A stretch of 64,000 nucleotides of DNA from an uncultured Phocaeicola sp. (GTDB lineage: Bacteria; Bacteroidota; Bacteroidia; Bacteroidales; Bacteroidaceae): NCBI GenBank assembly GCA_944319745.1, contig CALUET010000002.1, positions 1 through 64,000 on the forward strand. The letters run 5' to 3'. A program made the position numbers and the translations under genes. Each line of letters begins with the position of its first letter. Within the stretch, counting starts at the first letter, position 1. The notes beneath the pieces are model-generated. The model saw only the letters and a program-made list of their open reading frames with translations. It was not told the origin of the DNA and searched no databases. Below, one piece after another: positions 35,553-45,371 of the stretch.

Positions 35553-37079
35553 ATGTTCGATAAACATCCAAAAGGATTGGTCGCAGCATCGCTGGCTAAC
35601 TTGGGAGAACGTTTCGGTTTCTACACCATGATGGCGATACTTGTGCTTTTTTTACAGGCGAAGTTCGGATTGACCGGATCGCAAGCCGGCATTATTTATG
35701 CTACTTTTTACTTTTTAATTTATTTCTTGGCCTTGGCCGGTGGATTAATTGCCGATAAGACCCGGAACTATAAAGGCACGATTCTTTGTGGTTTGGTGCT
35801 GATGGCTTTGGGATATCTCATATTGGCTGTCCCGTCCGATACACCGGTTAAGAACCAAACGCTTACGCTGACCGTAACTTGTGTGGGCTTGTTTGTAATA
35901 GCTTTTGGTAATGGTTTGTTTAAAGGAAACCTTCAGGCTTTGGTAGGGCAGATGTATGATAATCCCAAATATGCCGAAATGCGCGACTCGGGATTCTCGC
36001 TTTTTTACATGTTCATCAATGTCGGTGCAATATTTGCTCCTCTTGCGGCTGTTGGCGTAAGGAATTGGTGGCTGTCTTTTAACGGCTTTATGTATAATGC
36101 CGACCTGCCCGCTTTGTGTCACGGACAGTTAAACGGCACGCTTTCGCCGGAGGCTTCCGGGACATTGACCGAATTGGCTGCTCAGGTGAGCGGAGGCGAA
36201 GTGACAGATCTGACGGCTTTTGCTGCTACGTATCTGAATGTCTTTTCCACAGGATTTCATTATGCTTTTTCTGTAGCAATCGTGGCTATGCTCATATCTT
36301 TGGCAATTTATCTTGTGAACAAGAAGCGTTTCCCCGACATGAATAAGGCTGTTGCCAAAGAAACAACATCCGATTCCTCGGCAAAGAATGCCGTGGAAAT
36401 GGATCCTCAAGAGGTAAAACAGCGTATTCTTGCCTTGTTTGCCGTTTTTGCAGTGGTCATCTTCTTCTGGTTCTCTTTCCATCAAAACGGATTGACGTTG
36501 ACGTATTTTGCAAAGGAATATACAGACCTTAATCTGTTCGGCATGCCCATTTCGGCAGAATTGTTCCAGTCGTTGAACCCGTTCTTCGTGGTTTGTTTGA
36601 CACCGCTCGTCATGGCTGTGTTTGCCAATCAGCGTGCGAGAGGCAAAGAATTGTCTACTCCTAAGAAAATAGCGGTGGGAATGGGAATTGCGGCTACCGG
36701 ATTTTTGATAATGGCTGTCGGTTCGTTTGTCAGCGACCTGCCGTTGCACAAGGAAATCATTGAGTTGGGTTCATCACCGGTTAAGGTTACTCCGGTGCTG
36801 CTTATGGCAACTTATCTGGTACTGACCGTGGCCGAGTTGTATATTTCTCCGCTGGGAATATCGTTTGTATCGAAAGTTGCTCCGCCGAAGTACCAGGGCA
36901 TTATGCAGGGAGGCTGGCTGTGTGCCACAGCTTTGGGCAATCAATTGCTGTTCATCGGTGCATTGCTTTATGAGTCGATTCCCATTTGGTTGACCTGGAT
37001 GGTGTTTGTAATTGCATGTTGCATCTCGATGTGTACAATGCTTGTTATGCTGAAATGGTTGGAACGCATAGCAAAATAA
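35553..37079 (+). CDS. POT/PTR-family peptide:H+ symporter
   Basis: A 508-residue major-facilitator protein with about 12-14 membrane segments. The ExxERF motif of proton-coupled oligopeptide transporters appears as LGERFGFYTMMA at residues 16-27. A second conserved block is GNGLFKGNLQALVGQMY near 112-128. Bacteroidetes members often import di- and tripeptides together with protons. It is monocistronic, with its own promoter and a terminator. Confidence 0.88.
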   Translation: MFDKHPKGLVAASLANLGERFGFYTMMAILVLFLQAKFGLTGSQAGIIYATFYFLIYFLALAGGLIADKTRNYKGTILCGLVLMALGYLILAVPSDTPVKNQTLTLTVTCVGLFVIAFGNGLFKGNLQALVGQMYDNPKYAEMRDSGFSLFYMFINVGAIFAPLAAVGVRNWWLSFNGFMYNADLPALCHGQLNGTLSPEASGTLTELAAQVSGGEVTDLTAFAATYLNVFSTGFHYAFSVAIVAMLISLAIYLVNKKRFPDMNKAVAKETTSDSSAKNAVEMDPQEVKQRILALFAVFAVVIFFWFSFHQNGLTLTYFAKEYTDLNLFGMPISAELFQSLNPFFVVCLTPLVMAVFANQRARGKELSTPKKIAVGMGIAATGFLIMAVGSFVSDLPLHKEIIELGSSPVKVTPVLLMATYLVLTVAELYISPLGISFVSKVAPPKYQGIMQGGWLCATALGNQLLFIGALLYESIPIWLTWMVFVIACCISMCTMLVMLKWLERIAK

Positions 37080-37123
37080 TGGAAGACTGCCGGCAGATTT
37101 GTTGAAAAATACTCCATAAAGCG

Positions 37124-37175
37124 GAACGGCGTTTTTGAATGTTTCATTTCAAAGACGCCGTTCTTTGTTTTTCTT
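37124..37175 (+). terminator. Terminator after the peptide transporter
   Basis: Sixteen-base arms (37124-37139 and 37148-37163), core GAACGGCG, pair with one G-T wobble around an 8-base loop. A T-rich tract follows to 37175. The remainder of the 289-base gap holds the nqr promoter. Confidence 0.85.
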
Positions 37176-37325
37176 TTCCCTCATTTTACGAAGAGAAGAA
37201 GGAAATGTTTTTCAGAAAAGACGGCGATTTTACATTTGTCTTTCAGAAAAGATAAAAAGCGTGTTTCAGGGAATTTTTTTAAGTATTTAGTAATACGGAA
37301 TATTCTTTTTCAGCTAATTTTTAAT

Positions 37326-37333
37326 TATTTTTG
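37326..37333 (+). promoter_or_regulatory. nqr operon -7 box
   Basis: TATTTTTG fits TAnnTTTG and lies 36 bases before the nqrA ATG. A T-rich stretch at the -33 position is not a clear TTTG. Confidence 0.45.
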
Positions 37334-37368
37334 CCGTCAAATCATAAAAACCATTTTTATAACCCGAT

Positions 37369-38718
37369 ATGGCAAATGTAATAAAATTACGTAAAGGCTT
37401 AGATATAAACCTGAAGGGAAAGGCCAACTCGGAAGTGATAAATGTGAAAGAACCGGGATTTTATGCTGTGTTTCCTGATGATTTTACAGGAGTTACACCG
37501 AAAGTTGTGGTGAAAGAACAGGAATATGTTTTGGCCGGAGGACCCTTGTTTATAGACAAGAATCATCCTGAACTGAAGTTTGTTTCGCCGGTGAGTGGCG
37601 TCGTTACGAGTGTGGAACGTGGTGCCCGGCGAAAAGTGATGAGTATTACGGTTGAAGCTGCCGAGGAACAAGACTTTGAAGAATTCGGAAAGAAGAACGT
37701 AGGCTCGATGGATGCTGCCTCGGTGAAAACCGCGTTGTTGGCAAGCGGACTTTTTGCATTTATCAGGCAGCGGCCGTATGATGTGATAGCAGATCCGACG
37801 ATTTCGCCGAAAGCTATTTTTATTTCTGCATTCGACAGCAATCCTCTTGCTCCCGATTTCGAGATCGCTTTAAAAGGCGAGGAGACGAATTTCCAGACGG
37901 GACTCGATGCGTTAGCCAAAATAGCCAGAACATTTTTGAATGTAAGCGTAAAACAAACATCAACGGCCTTGACGCAGGCTAAGAATGTTACGGTTACTGC
38001 ATTCGACGGACCGCATCCTGCCGGCAATGTGGGCGTACAAATCAATCATATTGCTCCTGTAAATAAAGGCGAAACGGTGTGGACGATAGATCCGCAAGCC
38101 GTGATATTTATAGGACGTTTGCTGAATACCGGTCGCATAGACCTTACTCGTACCGTGGCAATAACCGGTTCGGAAGTGAAGAACCCGGCGTACTGCAAAC
38201 TGAAAGTCGGCGCTTTGTTGACAAACGTATTGGCGGGAAATGTAACAAAAGACCGGACGTTGCGCTATATCAGTGGAAACGTGTTGACCGGAAAACAAAT
38301 ATCTGCCAACGGCTTTTTGGGAGCATTTCACAGTCAGGTGACCGTGATTCCGGAAGGAGACGACGTTCATGAGTTTATGGGATGGATAAGGCCTCGTTGT
38401 AAAGACTTCAGCGTTAGCCATTCTTATTTCAGCTGGTTGAAGAAAAAGAAAGAATATACGTTGGATGCCCGGGTGAAAGGTGGGGAAAGACACATGATTA
38501 TGTCGAATGAATACGACCGGGTTTTACCGATGGACATCCTCCCGGAATATTTGATAAAAGCAATCATTACCGGTGACATAGACCGAATGGAGCAGTTGGG
38601 AATCTACGAAGTTGCCCCGGAAGATTTTGCTCTTTGCGAGTTCGTATGCTCTTCCAAGATGGAATTGCAGCGCATTGTCCGCGAAGGATTGGACATGCTT
38701 CGTCGAGAAATGTGTTAA
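37369..38718 (+). CDS. nqrA: Na+-translocating NADH:quinone reductase subunit A
   Basis: A 449-residue cytoplasmic-side subunit of the Na+-pumping respiratory complex Nqr. The N-terminal RnfC-like beta-barrel/lipoyl-like region (residues 5-110) and the ubiquinone-associated C-terminal portion match NqrA, with typical segments KLRKGLDINLKGKA at the start and HPAGNVGVQINHIAP around 213-227. It begins the operon nqrABCDEF, with a gap of 117 bases to nqrB. Confidence 0.96.
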   Translation: MANVIKLRKGLDINLKGKANSEVINVKEPGFYAVFPDDFTGVTPKVVVKEQEYVLAGGPLFIDKNHPELKFVSPVSGVVTSVERGARRKVMSITVEAAEEQDFEEFGKKNVGSMDAASVKTALLASGLFAFIRQRPYDVIADPTISPKAIFISAFDSNPLAPDFEIALKGEETNFQTGLDALAKIARTFLNVSVKQTSTALTQAKNVTVTAFDGPHPAGNVGVQINHIAPVNKGETVWTIDPQAVIFIGRLLNTGRIDLTRTVAITGSEVKNPAYCKLKVGALLTNVLAGNVTKDRTLRYISGNVLTGKQISANGFLGAFHSQVTVIPEGDDVHEFMGWIRPRCKDFSVSHSYFSWLKKKKEYTLDARVKGGERHMIMSNEYDRVLPMDILPEYLIKAIITGDIDRMEQLGIYEVAPEDFALCEFVCSSKMELQRIVREGLDMLRREMC

Positions 38719-38835
38719 TAAAACAAAGAAACGAAGGCGGATAAAGCACTTGAACGACGAAGTGTTTATGGAAAAACAATGAACCGTTTTCATCGGCCGA
38801 TGCCTTTGTTCAAAATAAATTTAAGTAATATTTAA

Positions 38836-39999
38836 ATGAAAGCATTAAGAAATTATATCGACAAGATAAAGCCAAACTTCGAGGAGGGAGGCAAGTTTCA
38901 TGCGCTTCGTTCCGTATTTGAGGGATTCGAATCCTTTTTGTTTGTCTCAAATGCGACGTCGAAGACGGGAACACATATTCACGATGCAATAGACAGCAAG
39001 CGTATTATGTCGCTTGTCGTTATTGCTTTATTGCCGGCATTGCTGTTCGGTATGTATAATGTAGGTTATCAACATTATCATGCAACGGGATTGGAGGGCA
39101 GCTTCATCGAGATGTTTGGCTATGGCTTCTTGGCCGTTTTACCTAAAATCATCGTATCGTATGTAGTAGGTTTAGGCATAGAATTTGTCGTAGCACAGTG
39201 GAAAAAGGAAGAAATACAGGAAGGCTTCCTTGTATCCGGCCTGCTTATTCCGATGATCGTACCGGTAGATTGTCCGTTATGGATGCTGGCCGTTGCAACC
39301 GCTTTCTCTGTCATTTTTGCAAAAGAAGTGTTTGGAGGTACGGGAATGAACATCTTCAATCCGGCATTGATTACCCGCGCTTTCCTGTTTTTTGCTTATC
39401 CTACCAAGATGTCCGGCGACACAGTTTGGGTAGCAAGCGACAGTATTTTCGGATTAGGAAAGACAGTGGATGGCCTGACGGCCGCGACACCTTTGGGAAT
39501 TGCCAAGGTTGCAGAGGCTCCGGCTTTCTCATGGGATATGGTAATCGGGCTGATCCCCGGTTCAATCGGCGAGACAAGTGTCATAGCAATTGCCATTGGA
39601 GCAGTCATTTTATTGTGGACAGGTGTGGCAAGTTGGAAGACGATGTTGTCTGTTTTTGTAGGCGGAGCTTTCATGGGATGGCTTTTCAATGTGATAGGTC
39701 CCGATACAGCTATCGCAAACATGCCCTGGTATGAACATTTATGTCTGGGCGGTTTCTGTTTCGGAGCCGTATTTATGGCTACGGATCCGGTGACCTCTTC
39801 GCGTACGGAAAACGGAAAATACATTTACGGATTCCTTATCGGTGCGATGGCCATTATTATCCGTGTGTTGAATCCCGGTTATCCGGAAGGTATGATGCTG
39901 GCTATTTTGCTGATGAACATCTTCGCTCCGTTGATTGATTACGTCGTTGTTCAAAATAATATAAGCCGTCGTATGAAGCGTGCTATGTCTAACAAATGA
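38836..39999 (+). CDS. nqrB: Na+-translocating NADH:quinone reductase subunit B
   Basis: A 387-residue membrane subunit with about ten helices, thought to form the main Na+ channel. FMN is attached covalently to a threonine; here the segment VDGLTAATPLGIAK places it at Thr218, equivalent to Thr236 of Vibrio cholerae NqrB. The GGTGMNIFNPALITRAFLFF block is typical of NqrB/RnfD. It lies 15 bases before nqrC. Confidence 0.96.
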   Translation: MKALRNYIDKIKPNFEEGGKFHALRSVFEGFESFLFVSNATSKTGTHIHDAIDSKRIMSLVVIALLPALLFGMYNVGYQHYHATGLEGSFIEMFGYGFLAVLPKIIVSYVVGLGIEFVVAQWKKEEIQEGFLVSGLLIPMIVPVDCPLWMLAVATAFSVIFAKEVFGGTGMNIFNPALITRAFLFFAYPTKMSGDTVWVASDSIFGLGKTVDGLTAATPLGIAKVAEAPAFSWDMVIGLIPGSIGETSVIAIAIGAVILLWTGVASWKTMLSVFVGGAFMGWLFNVIGPDTAIANMPWYEHLCLGGFCFGAVFMATDPVTSSRTENGKYIYGFLIGAMAIIIRVLNPGYPEGMMLAILLMNIFAPLIDYVVVQNNISRRMKRAMSNK

Positions 40000-40014
40000 T
40001 AAACCGAATATACA

Positions 40015-40695
40015 ATGAATACAAATAGTAACTCATATACTATCATTTATGCTTCGGTATTGGTTATTATCGTAGCATTTCTGTTGGCGTTCGTAAACTC
40101 GTCTTTACGCGATCTTCAGGGGAAGAATGTAGAACTGGATACAAAGAAACAGATTCTATCGTCACTGGGAATTAAAGATACCGAGGACGCAGAATCTAAA
40201 TTTGCGGAAGTCGTTAAATCGGATATGGTTGTTGCTGAAGACGGGACATTGAAGCCTTATGAAGGAACATTCATTACCGGATACGAAAAAGAATTCAAAG
40301 AAAATGGTCGTGCACATATATTTATTTGTGATGTCGACGGGGAAACCAAATATGTAATTCCTGTTTATGGAACCGGATTGTGGGGAGCTATTTGGGGATA
40401 TGTTGCGTTAAACGAAGATAAGAATACGGTTTTCGGAACATATTTCTCTCACGCTTCGGAAACTCCGGGCTTAGGAGCCGAAATTGCAGGCGAGCACTTT
40501 CAGAATGAATTTAAGGGCAAAAATGTAATGGAAGGCAATGCTGTCGGTTTAGGCGTGGTGAAGAATGGAAAGATTGAAAAGCCGGAATATCAGGTAGACG
40601 GTATTTCCGGAGGAACAATTACTTCGCTTGCCGTAGATCAGATGCTGAAAAACTGCATGGGGCAATACACTAAATTTTTAACAACAAAAGAATAA
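40015..40695 (+). CDS. nqrC: Na+-translocating NADH:quinone reductase subunit C
   Basis: A 226-residue subunit anchored by one N-terminal helix (residues 8-27) with a periplasmic FMN-binding domain. The FMN threonine is in SGGTITS (Thr201), where Vibrio has SGAT. The conserved TPGLGAEI stretch precedes it. It is in operon with the other nqr genes. Confidence 0.95.
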   Translation: MNTNSNSYTIIYASVLVIIVAFLLAFVNSSLRDLQGKNVELDTKKQILSSLGIKDTEDAESKFAEVVKSDMVVAEDGTLKPYEGTFITGYEKEFKENGRAHIFICDVDGETKYVIPVYGTGLWGAIWGYVALNEDKNTVFGTYFSHASETPGLGAEIAGEHFQNEFKGKNVMEGNAVGLGVVKNGKIEKPEYQVDGISGGTITSLAVDQMLKNCMGQYTKFLTTKE

Positions 40696-40715
40696 TATAA
40701 GGAGGAGATAATCAC

Positions 40716-41354
40716 ATGGGAAGTTTATTTTCAGCAAAAAACAAAGAAGTATTCTCTACTCCGATAAGTATGAATAACCCCGTAACCGTTCAGGTTTTGG
40801 GTATTTGTTCGGCATTAGCCGTAACGTCCAAACTGGAACCGGCTATTGTTATGGGACTTTCGGTGACAATAATTACAGCATTTTCCAATGTTGTCATTTC
40901 ACTTATTCGTAAAACAATACCCAATCGCATTCGTATCATCGTGCAATTGGTGGTGGTCGCTGCTTTGGTGACCATCGTGAGTGAGTTGCTAAAAGCCTTT
41001 GCTTATGATGTAAGCGTGCAGTTGTCTGTCTATGTCGGGCTGATCATTACCAATTGTATCCTGATGGGACGTCTGGAAGCCTTCGCCATGGCTAATGGTC
41101 CGTGGGAATCTTGTTTGGACGGACTGGGGAACGGTTTGGGATACGCCAAGATCTTGGTGATAGTAGCATTCATTCGTGAGCTGTTAGGCTCGGGAACATT
41201 GTTGGGATTCAACATCTTGAATTACGATGCGATCAAGAATGCCGGCTATGTAAACAACGGTCTTATGTTGATGCCGCCGATGGCTTTGATTATTGTAGCC
41301 TGTCTCATTTGGTATCAACGTGCCAAACATAAAGAGTTGCAAGATAATGAATAA
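40716..41354 (+). CDS. nqrD: Na+-translocating NADH:quinone reductase subunit D
   Basis: A 212-residue integral membrane subunit with six helices, homologous to RnfE/NqrE. The cysteines in GICSAL and ITNCILMGR correspond to those ligating the intramembrane iron centre between NqrD and NqrE. A purine-rich stretch ggaggag lies about 15 bases before the ATG, unusual for this phylum, where Shine-Dalgarno sites are weak. Confidence 0.95.
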   Translation: MGSLFSAKNKEVFSTPISMNNPVTVQVLGICSALAVTSKLEPAIVMGLSVTIITAFSNVVISLIRKTIPNRIRIIVQLVVVAALVTIVSELLKAFAYDVSVQLSVYVGLIITNCILMGRLEAFAMANGPWESCLDGLGNGLGYAKILVIVAFIRELLGSGTLLGFNILNYDAIKNAGYVNNGLMLMPPMALIIVACLIWYQRAKHKELQDNE

Positions 41355-41439
41355 ATAAAAAGATAAGGATAGAGTGACAGAAAGTCGGAAATCTTTTTCT
41401 GAAAACAATGCACTCTTTTCTGTAGTTTATTAAGATATT

Positions 41440-42063
41440 ATGGAACATTTTATAAGTTTATTAGTTCGCTCCATTTTCGTGGACAATATGATTTTTGCAT
41501 TCTTCCTTGGCATGTGTTCGTATCTTGCCGTTTCAAAGAATGTGAAGACCGCGGTAGGACTTGGCATTGCTGTAACCTTTGTTTTGGTAGTGACATTGCC
41601 GGTCAATTACTTGTTGCAAACCAAAGTACTCGCTGCTGATGGTATATTGGGCATAGATTTAAGTTTCTTGAGTTTCATTCTTTTCATTGCAGTAATAGCG
41701 GCTATTACACAATTGGTGGAAATGGTTGTGGAGCGTTTCAGCCCGTCTTTATACGCTTCACTGGGTATTTTCTTGCCGTTGATTGCCGTAAACTGTGCAA
41801 TCATGGGCGCCTCTTTGTTTATGCAACAGCGCATTAATCTGACACCTTCGGATCCGAAGTTCATAGGAAACATTTGGGATTCCATATCTTACGCCTTGGG
41901 TTCCGGAATAGGTTGGATGCTGGCGATTGTCGGACTGGCGGCTGTTCGTGAAAAGATGGCGTACTCCAACGTCCCGGCTCCTCTGAAAGGTTTGGGAATA
42001 ACGTTTATTACCGTCGGTTTGATGGCGATGGCATTTATGTGTTTCTCTGGTTTGAACATTTAA
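41440..42063 (+). CDS. nqrE: Na+-translocating NADH:quinone reductase subunit E
   Basis: A 207-residue membrane subunit, inverted-topology partner of NqrD. The iron-centre cysteines lie in GMCSYLAVS (near residue 26) and [10 protein letters not shown] (near residue 120). Six transmembrane helices are clear. It starts 85 bases after nqrD and ends 19 bases before nqrF. Confidence 0.96.
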   Translation: MEHFISLLVRSIFVDNMIFAFFLGMCSYLAVSKNVKTAVGLGIAVTFVLVVTLPVNYLLQTKVLAADGILGIDLSFLSFILFIAVIAAITQLVEMVVERFSPSLYASLGIFLPLIAVNCAIMGASLFMQQRINLTPSDPKFIGNIWDSISYALGSGIGWMLAIVGLAAVREKMAYSNVPAPLKGLGITFITVGLMAMAFMCFSGLNI

Positions 42064-42082
42064 AGAAGAAAGGGATAAAACA

Positions 42083-43351
42083 ATGGATATGAATTTTATT
42101 TTGGCAAGTATTGGGGTATTCCTTGTGACGATTCTTGTGCTTGTAATAATTCTGTTGGTTGCTAAAAAATTTTTAGTGACGTCGGGTAATGTAAAGCTGA
42201 CGATAAATGGTAGCAATGTATTGGACGTAGAGTCCGGTTCTACGTTATTGAATACGTTGGCTGTCAATAACATTTTCCTTTCTTCTGCCTGTGGGGGAAA
42301 AGGTTCCTGCGGGCAGTGTAAGTGCCAGGTGCTGGAAGGAGGAGGAGAAATACTTCCTTCGGAGGTGAGTCACTTCAGCAGGAAGCAACAAAAAGATCAT
42401 TGGCGTTTGGGATGTCAGGTGAAGGTGAAAGGCGATATGTCTATCAAGATTCCTGAATCTGTTTTAGGCGTTAAGGAATACGAATGTACGGTTATTTCCA
42501 ATAAGAACGTGGCAACCTTCATTAAAGAGTTTAAAGTTCAATTGCCTGCCGGGGAACATATGGATTTTATACCGGGATCTTATGCGCAAATTAAGATACC
42601 GACATTCTCAATGGACTACGATAAAGATATTGACAAATCGCTGATTGGTGATGAATATCTGCCGTCATGGAAGAAATTTAACATGTTCTCTTTGAAATGT
42701 GTCAATACGGAACCGACCATTCGTGCTTATTCTATGGCAAACTATCCGGCAGAGGGCGATGTGTTTATGCTGACCGTTCGTATCGCTACCCCGCCGTTTA
42801 AGCCGGATCGTAGCGGATTTATGGACGTAATGCCCGGTATCGCTTCTTCATACATCTTCACCTTGAAGCCGGGAGACAAGGTTCTTATGAGCGGACCTTA
42901 CGGTGATTTCCATCCGATATTTAATTCCGATAAGGAAATGATGTGGATCGGTGGTGGAGCAGGTATGGCTCCTTTGCGCGCACAAATCATGCATATGACC
43001 AAAACATTGCATACAACCAATCGGTTGATGCATTTCTTCTATGGTGCGCGTGCTTTGAATGAAGTATTCTATATGCAGGATTTCTTGCAGTTGGAGAAAG
43101 AGTTCCCCAACTTCCATTTCCATCTTGCTCTTGATCGCCCGGATCCGGCTGCTGATGCCGCGGGAGTAAAATACACTCCGGGATTCGTTCATCAGGTTAT
43201 TTACAATACTTATTTAAAGGATCACGAGGCGCCGGAAGACATAGAATATTACATGTGTGGTCCCGGTCCGATGTCGAAAGCTGTTGTAAACATGCTGGAC
43301 AATTTGGGAGTGGACGAGTCGTCTATCATGTACGATAACTTTGGTGGATAA
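42083..43351 (+). CDS. nqrF: Na+-translocating NADH:quinone reductase subunit F
   Basis: A 422-residue subunit through which NADH electrons enter. An N-terminal membrane helix (5-27) is followed by a 2Fe-2S ferredoxin domain with Cys70, Cys76, Cys79 and Cys111, and by FAD- and NADH-binding domains. The FAD motif is RAYSMANYP, and the NADH site is around WIGGGAGMAPLRAQ with the YMCGPGPMSK segment near the end. It closes the operon, followed by a weak terminator. Confidence 0.97.
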   Translation: MDMNFILASIGVFLVTILVLVIILLVAKKFLVTSGNVKLTINGSNVLDVESGSTLLNTLAVNNIFLSSACGGKGSCGQCKCQVLEGGGEILPSEVSHFSRKQQKDHWRLGCQVKVKGDMSIKIPESVLGVKEYECTVISNKNVATFIKEFKVQLPAGEHMDFIPGSYAQIKIPTFSMDYDKDIDKSLIGDEYLPSWKKFNMFSLKCVNTEPTIRAYSMANYPAEGDVFMLTVRIATPPFKPDRSGFMDVMPGIASSYIFTLKPGDKVLMSGPYGDFHPIFNSDKEMMWIGGGAGMAPLRAQIMHMTKTLHTTNRLMHFFYGARALNEVFYMQDFLQLEKEFPNFHFHLALDRPDPAADAAGVKYTPGFVHQVIYNTYLKDHEAPEDIEYYMCGPGPMSKAVVNMLDNLGVDESSIMYDNFGG

Positions 43352-43383
43352 TCAGGAATATTTTCTTTTTATTTAAATATGAG

Positions 43384-43416
43384 GAGAATCGGACAAGAAT
43401 ATCCGGTTCTTCTTTT
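43384..43416 (+). terminator. Likely terminator after nqrF
   Basis: GAATCGGA pairs with TCCGGTTC through one G-T wobble, followed by a pyrimidine/T-rich tract TTCTTTTC. The rest of the 227-base spacer holds the next promoter. Confidence 0.5.
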
Positions 43417-43530
43417 CTTTTGCTGCGGTTAGACATTGTTTCCTGCGAGGGACTTTTTGGGAAAACGATGCCATGTTTGTCGGGAAAGTAAAAGAGCTTC
43501 TTGGAATAGGAAAAAGGCAAATAAATTCTA

Positions 43531-43538
43531 TATCTTTG
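43531..43538 (+). promoter_or_regulatory. -7 box of the NahK-like kinase gene
   Basis: TATCTTTG fits TAnnTTTG, 40 bases before the ATG at 43579. Confidence 0.5.
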
Positions 43539-43578
43539 TCAATTAACGATCATATTGTTTTAATAAATCAACAGAACC

Positions 43579-44664
43579 ATGGAAAACCTAAAAGAAATAC
43601 TTCGTCATTTTCCCGAAGTTGGCGAAGTAAAGATGATTGATCCCATACCTACCGGTTTGATAAACCGCACGTATAAGGTATATGTTGCAGGTGAAAATAA
43701 AATTCGTTGCTATATCCTGCAGTGTATAAACCATGTTGTGTTTCAGGATATCCCCGGCTTGCAGAGAAACATAGAGTTGGTTACGTCGCATATTCGCCGA
43801 AAACTTGAGGAAAGAGGGGAACCGGACATTGACCGGAAGGTCTTGCGCTTTCTGAAAACCGACGAAGGTTTGTCGTATTACCGGGATAAAGCGCTCTATT
43901 GGCGTGTGTCTGCATTTATAGAAGGTTCGGAGACTCGTGATGAATTAACCCCGCGTTCGGCTGAACTGGTCGGATTGAAATTCGGAGAGTTTGAGGCGAT
44001 GCTGTCCGATTTGGACGAGCCGCTGATTGAGACAATTCCCAATTTTCACAATATGGAGTATCGTTTAAGCCAGTTGCATGAGGCGGTAGAGAAGGATGCT
44101 GTAGGGCGTTTGTCGGGAGTGCGTGCAATTGTGGATGACATTGATCGCAACTCCGTGGAAATGTGTTGTGCCGAGCGGTATTATAGAGAAGGGAAATTGC
44201 CGAAAAGGATTTGCCACTGCGATACGAAAATAAGCAATATGCTTTTCGACCGTTCCGGGGAAGTTCTTTGCATCATCGACTTGGATACCGTAATGCCTGC
44301 TTTTGTTTTCTCTGATTTTGGCGATTTTTTGCGTTCAGCAGCGAATACAGCTCCGGAAGACGAACCGGATTTAGGGAAAATATCTTTCAATCAAGAAATC
44401 TTCGAATCGTTTGCAAAGGGATATTTTTCTTCGGCAAAATCGTTTCTTCTTCCTCTTGAAATAGAATTATTGCCCTTTTCCGTTGCATTGTTTCCCTACA
44501 TGCAGGCCGTACGTTTTCTCACCGATTATTTGAATGGGGATGTATATTATCGGATAGATTACCTGGAACATAATCTTGTTCGTGCCCGTGCTCAATATAA
44601 ATTATACGAAGAGGTCAGAAAGAAAATGCCGGAATTGAAGGCATACATCGATTCTTTACGATGA
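43579..44664 (+). CDS. Aminoglycoside-phosphotransferase-fold sugar kinase (NahK-like)
   Basis: A 361-residue kinase of the APH superfamily. The catalytic loop is HCDTKISN (His213, Asp215, Asn220), and the metal-binding segment IIDLDTV has Asp234/Asp236. The N-terminal TGLINRTYKV is the glycine-rich nucleotide loop, and a FGDFLRSAANTA segment follows. This arrangement resembles N-acetylhexosamine 1-kinases (NahK), which make sugar 1-phosphates from host glycans, but antibiotic or choline kinases share the fold. The substrate is therefore not assured. The gene is followed by a terminator. Confidence 0.78.
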   Translation: MENLKEILRHFPEVGEVKMIDPIPTGLINRTYKVYVAGENKIRCYILQCINHVVFQDIPGLQRNIELVTSHIRRKLEERGEPDIDRKVLRFLKTDEGLSYYRDKALYWRVSAFIEGSETRDELTPRSAELVGLKFGEFEAMLSDLDEPLIETIPNFHNMEYRLSQLHEAVEKDAVGRLSGVRAIVDDIDRNSVEMCCAERYYREGKLPKRICHCDTKISNMLFDRSGEVLCIIDLDTVMPAFVFSDFGDFLRSAANTAPEDEPDLGKISFNQEIFESFAKGYFSSAKSFLLPLEIELLPFSVALFPYMQAVRFLTDYLNGDVYYRIDYLEHNLVRARAQYKLYEEVRKKMPELKAYIDSLR

Positions 44665-44678
44665 AAATCATTAAACAG

Positions 44679-44724
44679 ACAGGCAACCTTACGGAATATA
44701 TTTGTCGTAAAGGTTGCCTGTTTG
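44679..44724. terminator. Terminator between convergent genes
   Basis: ACAGGCAACCTTACG (44679-44693) pairs with CGTAAAGGTTGCCTGT (44706-44721), with one bulged base, over a 12-base loop. It separates the kinase gene from the Spy-like gene that converges on it. Confidence 0.8.
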
Positions 44725-44763
44725 CTTGAAAAAAGTTGTTACAAATACTCTGTCATTTCACGG

Positions 44764-45264
44764 TTATTCCGGAAAATCAGAGAAAGGTGGTTGTTGCTGC
44801 ATCATGGGACTGTATCCTCTTCTTCCCTGCATTCCTCCCATAGGCATGTTTCCGTCCGGTCTTCCGGGGGTATAGAATTTTTCCAATTGTTTCGTGCTTA
44901 GTATCTCTTTGAACTTATCGAAATAAGATTCTTTCAGCTCGGCCATCTTGCGTTGTGCCGTCAGTCTGTCTTTTATGTTTTGAAGAATCTCCTCATCGCT
45001 CAGCTTCTTTTTGTCTTCTTTATTCATAGATGGAGCAAGTTTGCCGAGTTCTTCCAGATATTCCGTATATAAGGGAGTAAATTTAGCCGCAGTTTCATCG
45101 TCGAGAGACAAACGTTTTTCCATTGCTTTTATTTGCATCTCTTGGATTTGTTCGGGCGTCATATTTTTCCCGGGACGTGAATTCCCTCCTCTTTGGGCCT
45201 GCATATTTCCGCAGCAGAATAGGGCTGCTATGGTCATAGTCACAAAAAATCTAACAGTTTTCAT
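44764..45264 (-). CDS. Spy/CpxP-like periplasmic protein
   Basis: A 166-residue secreted protein with a signal peptide (MKTVRFFVTMTIAALFCC..QAQ). The mature part is a helical bundle containing MTPEQIQEMQIKAMEKRLSL, like the LTxxQ repeats of Spy/CpxP chaperones, and a Pro/Gly/Met/Gln-rich tail. Such proteins in Bacteroidetes usually accompany an ECF sigma factor, but none is near. The ATG at 45264 is chosen over an extension because of the signal peptide. Chaperone or stress function is inferred. Confidence 0.75.
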   Translation of the reverse strand: MKTVRFFVTMTIAALFCCGNMQAQRGGNSRPGKNMTPEQIQEMQIKAMEKRLSLDDETAAKFTPLYTEYLEELGKLAPSMNKEDKKKLSDEEILQNIKDRLTAQRKMAELKESYFDKFKEILSTKQLEKFYTPGRPDGNMPMGGMQGRRGYSPMMQQQPPFSDFPE

Positions 45265-45371
45265 TGCTTTCCTTTTCTTTAAATTAAACATTCTGTTGTT
45301 TTATCGATCGATTTGTCCTTTTGATGAAAGGCAGGCGAAAAGGTTTATCGGGCAGTAACATTTTTTAATCC

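Noticed and set aside
37285-37312. GTATT-TAGT-AATAC inverted repeat upstream of nqrA as a regulator site
   Set aside because: The arms are five bases in an A/T-rich stretch and match no FNR, Crp or Rex consensus, so chance is the simplest explanation.
38900-38945. tRNA-like GGATTCGAATCC word
   Set aside because: It lies inside nqrB in frame and no acceptor or anticodon stems surround it.
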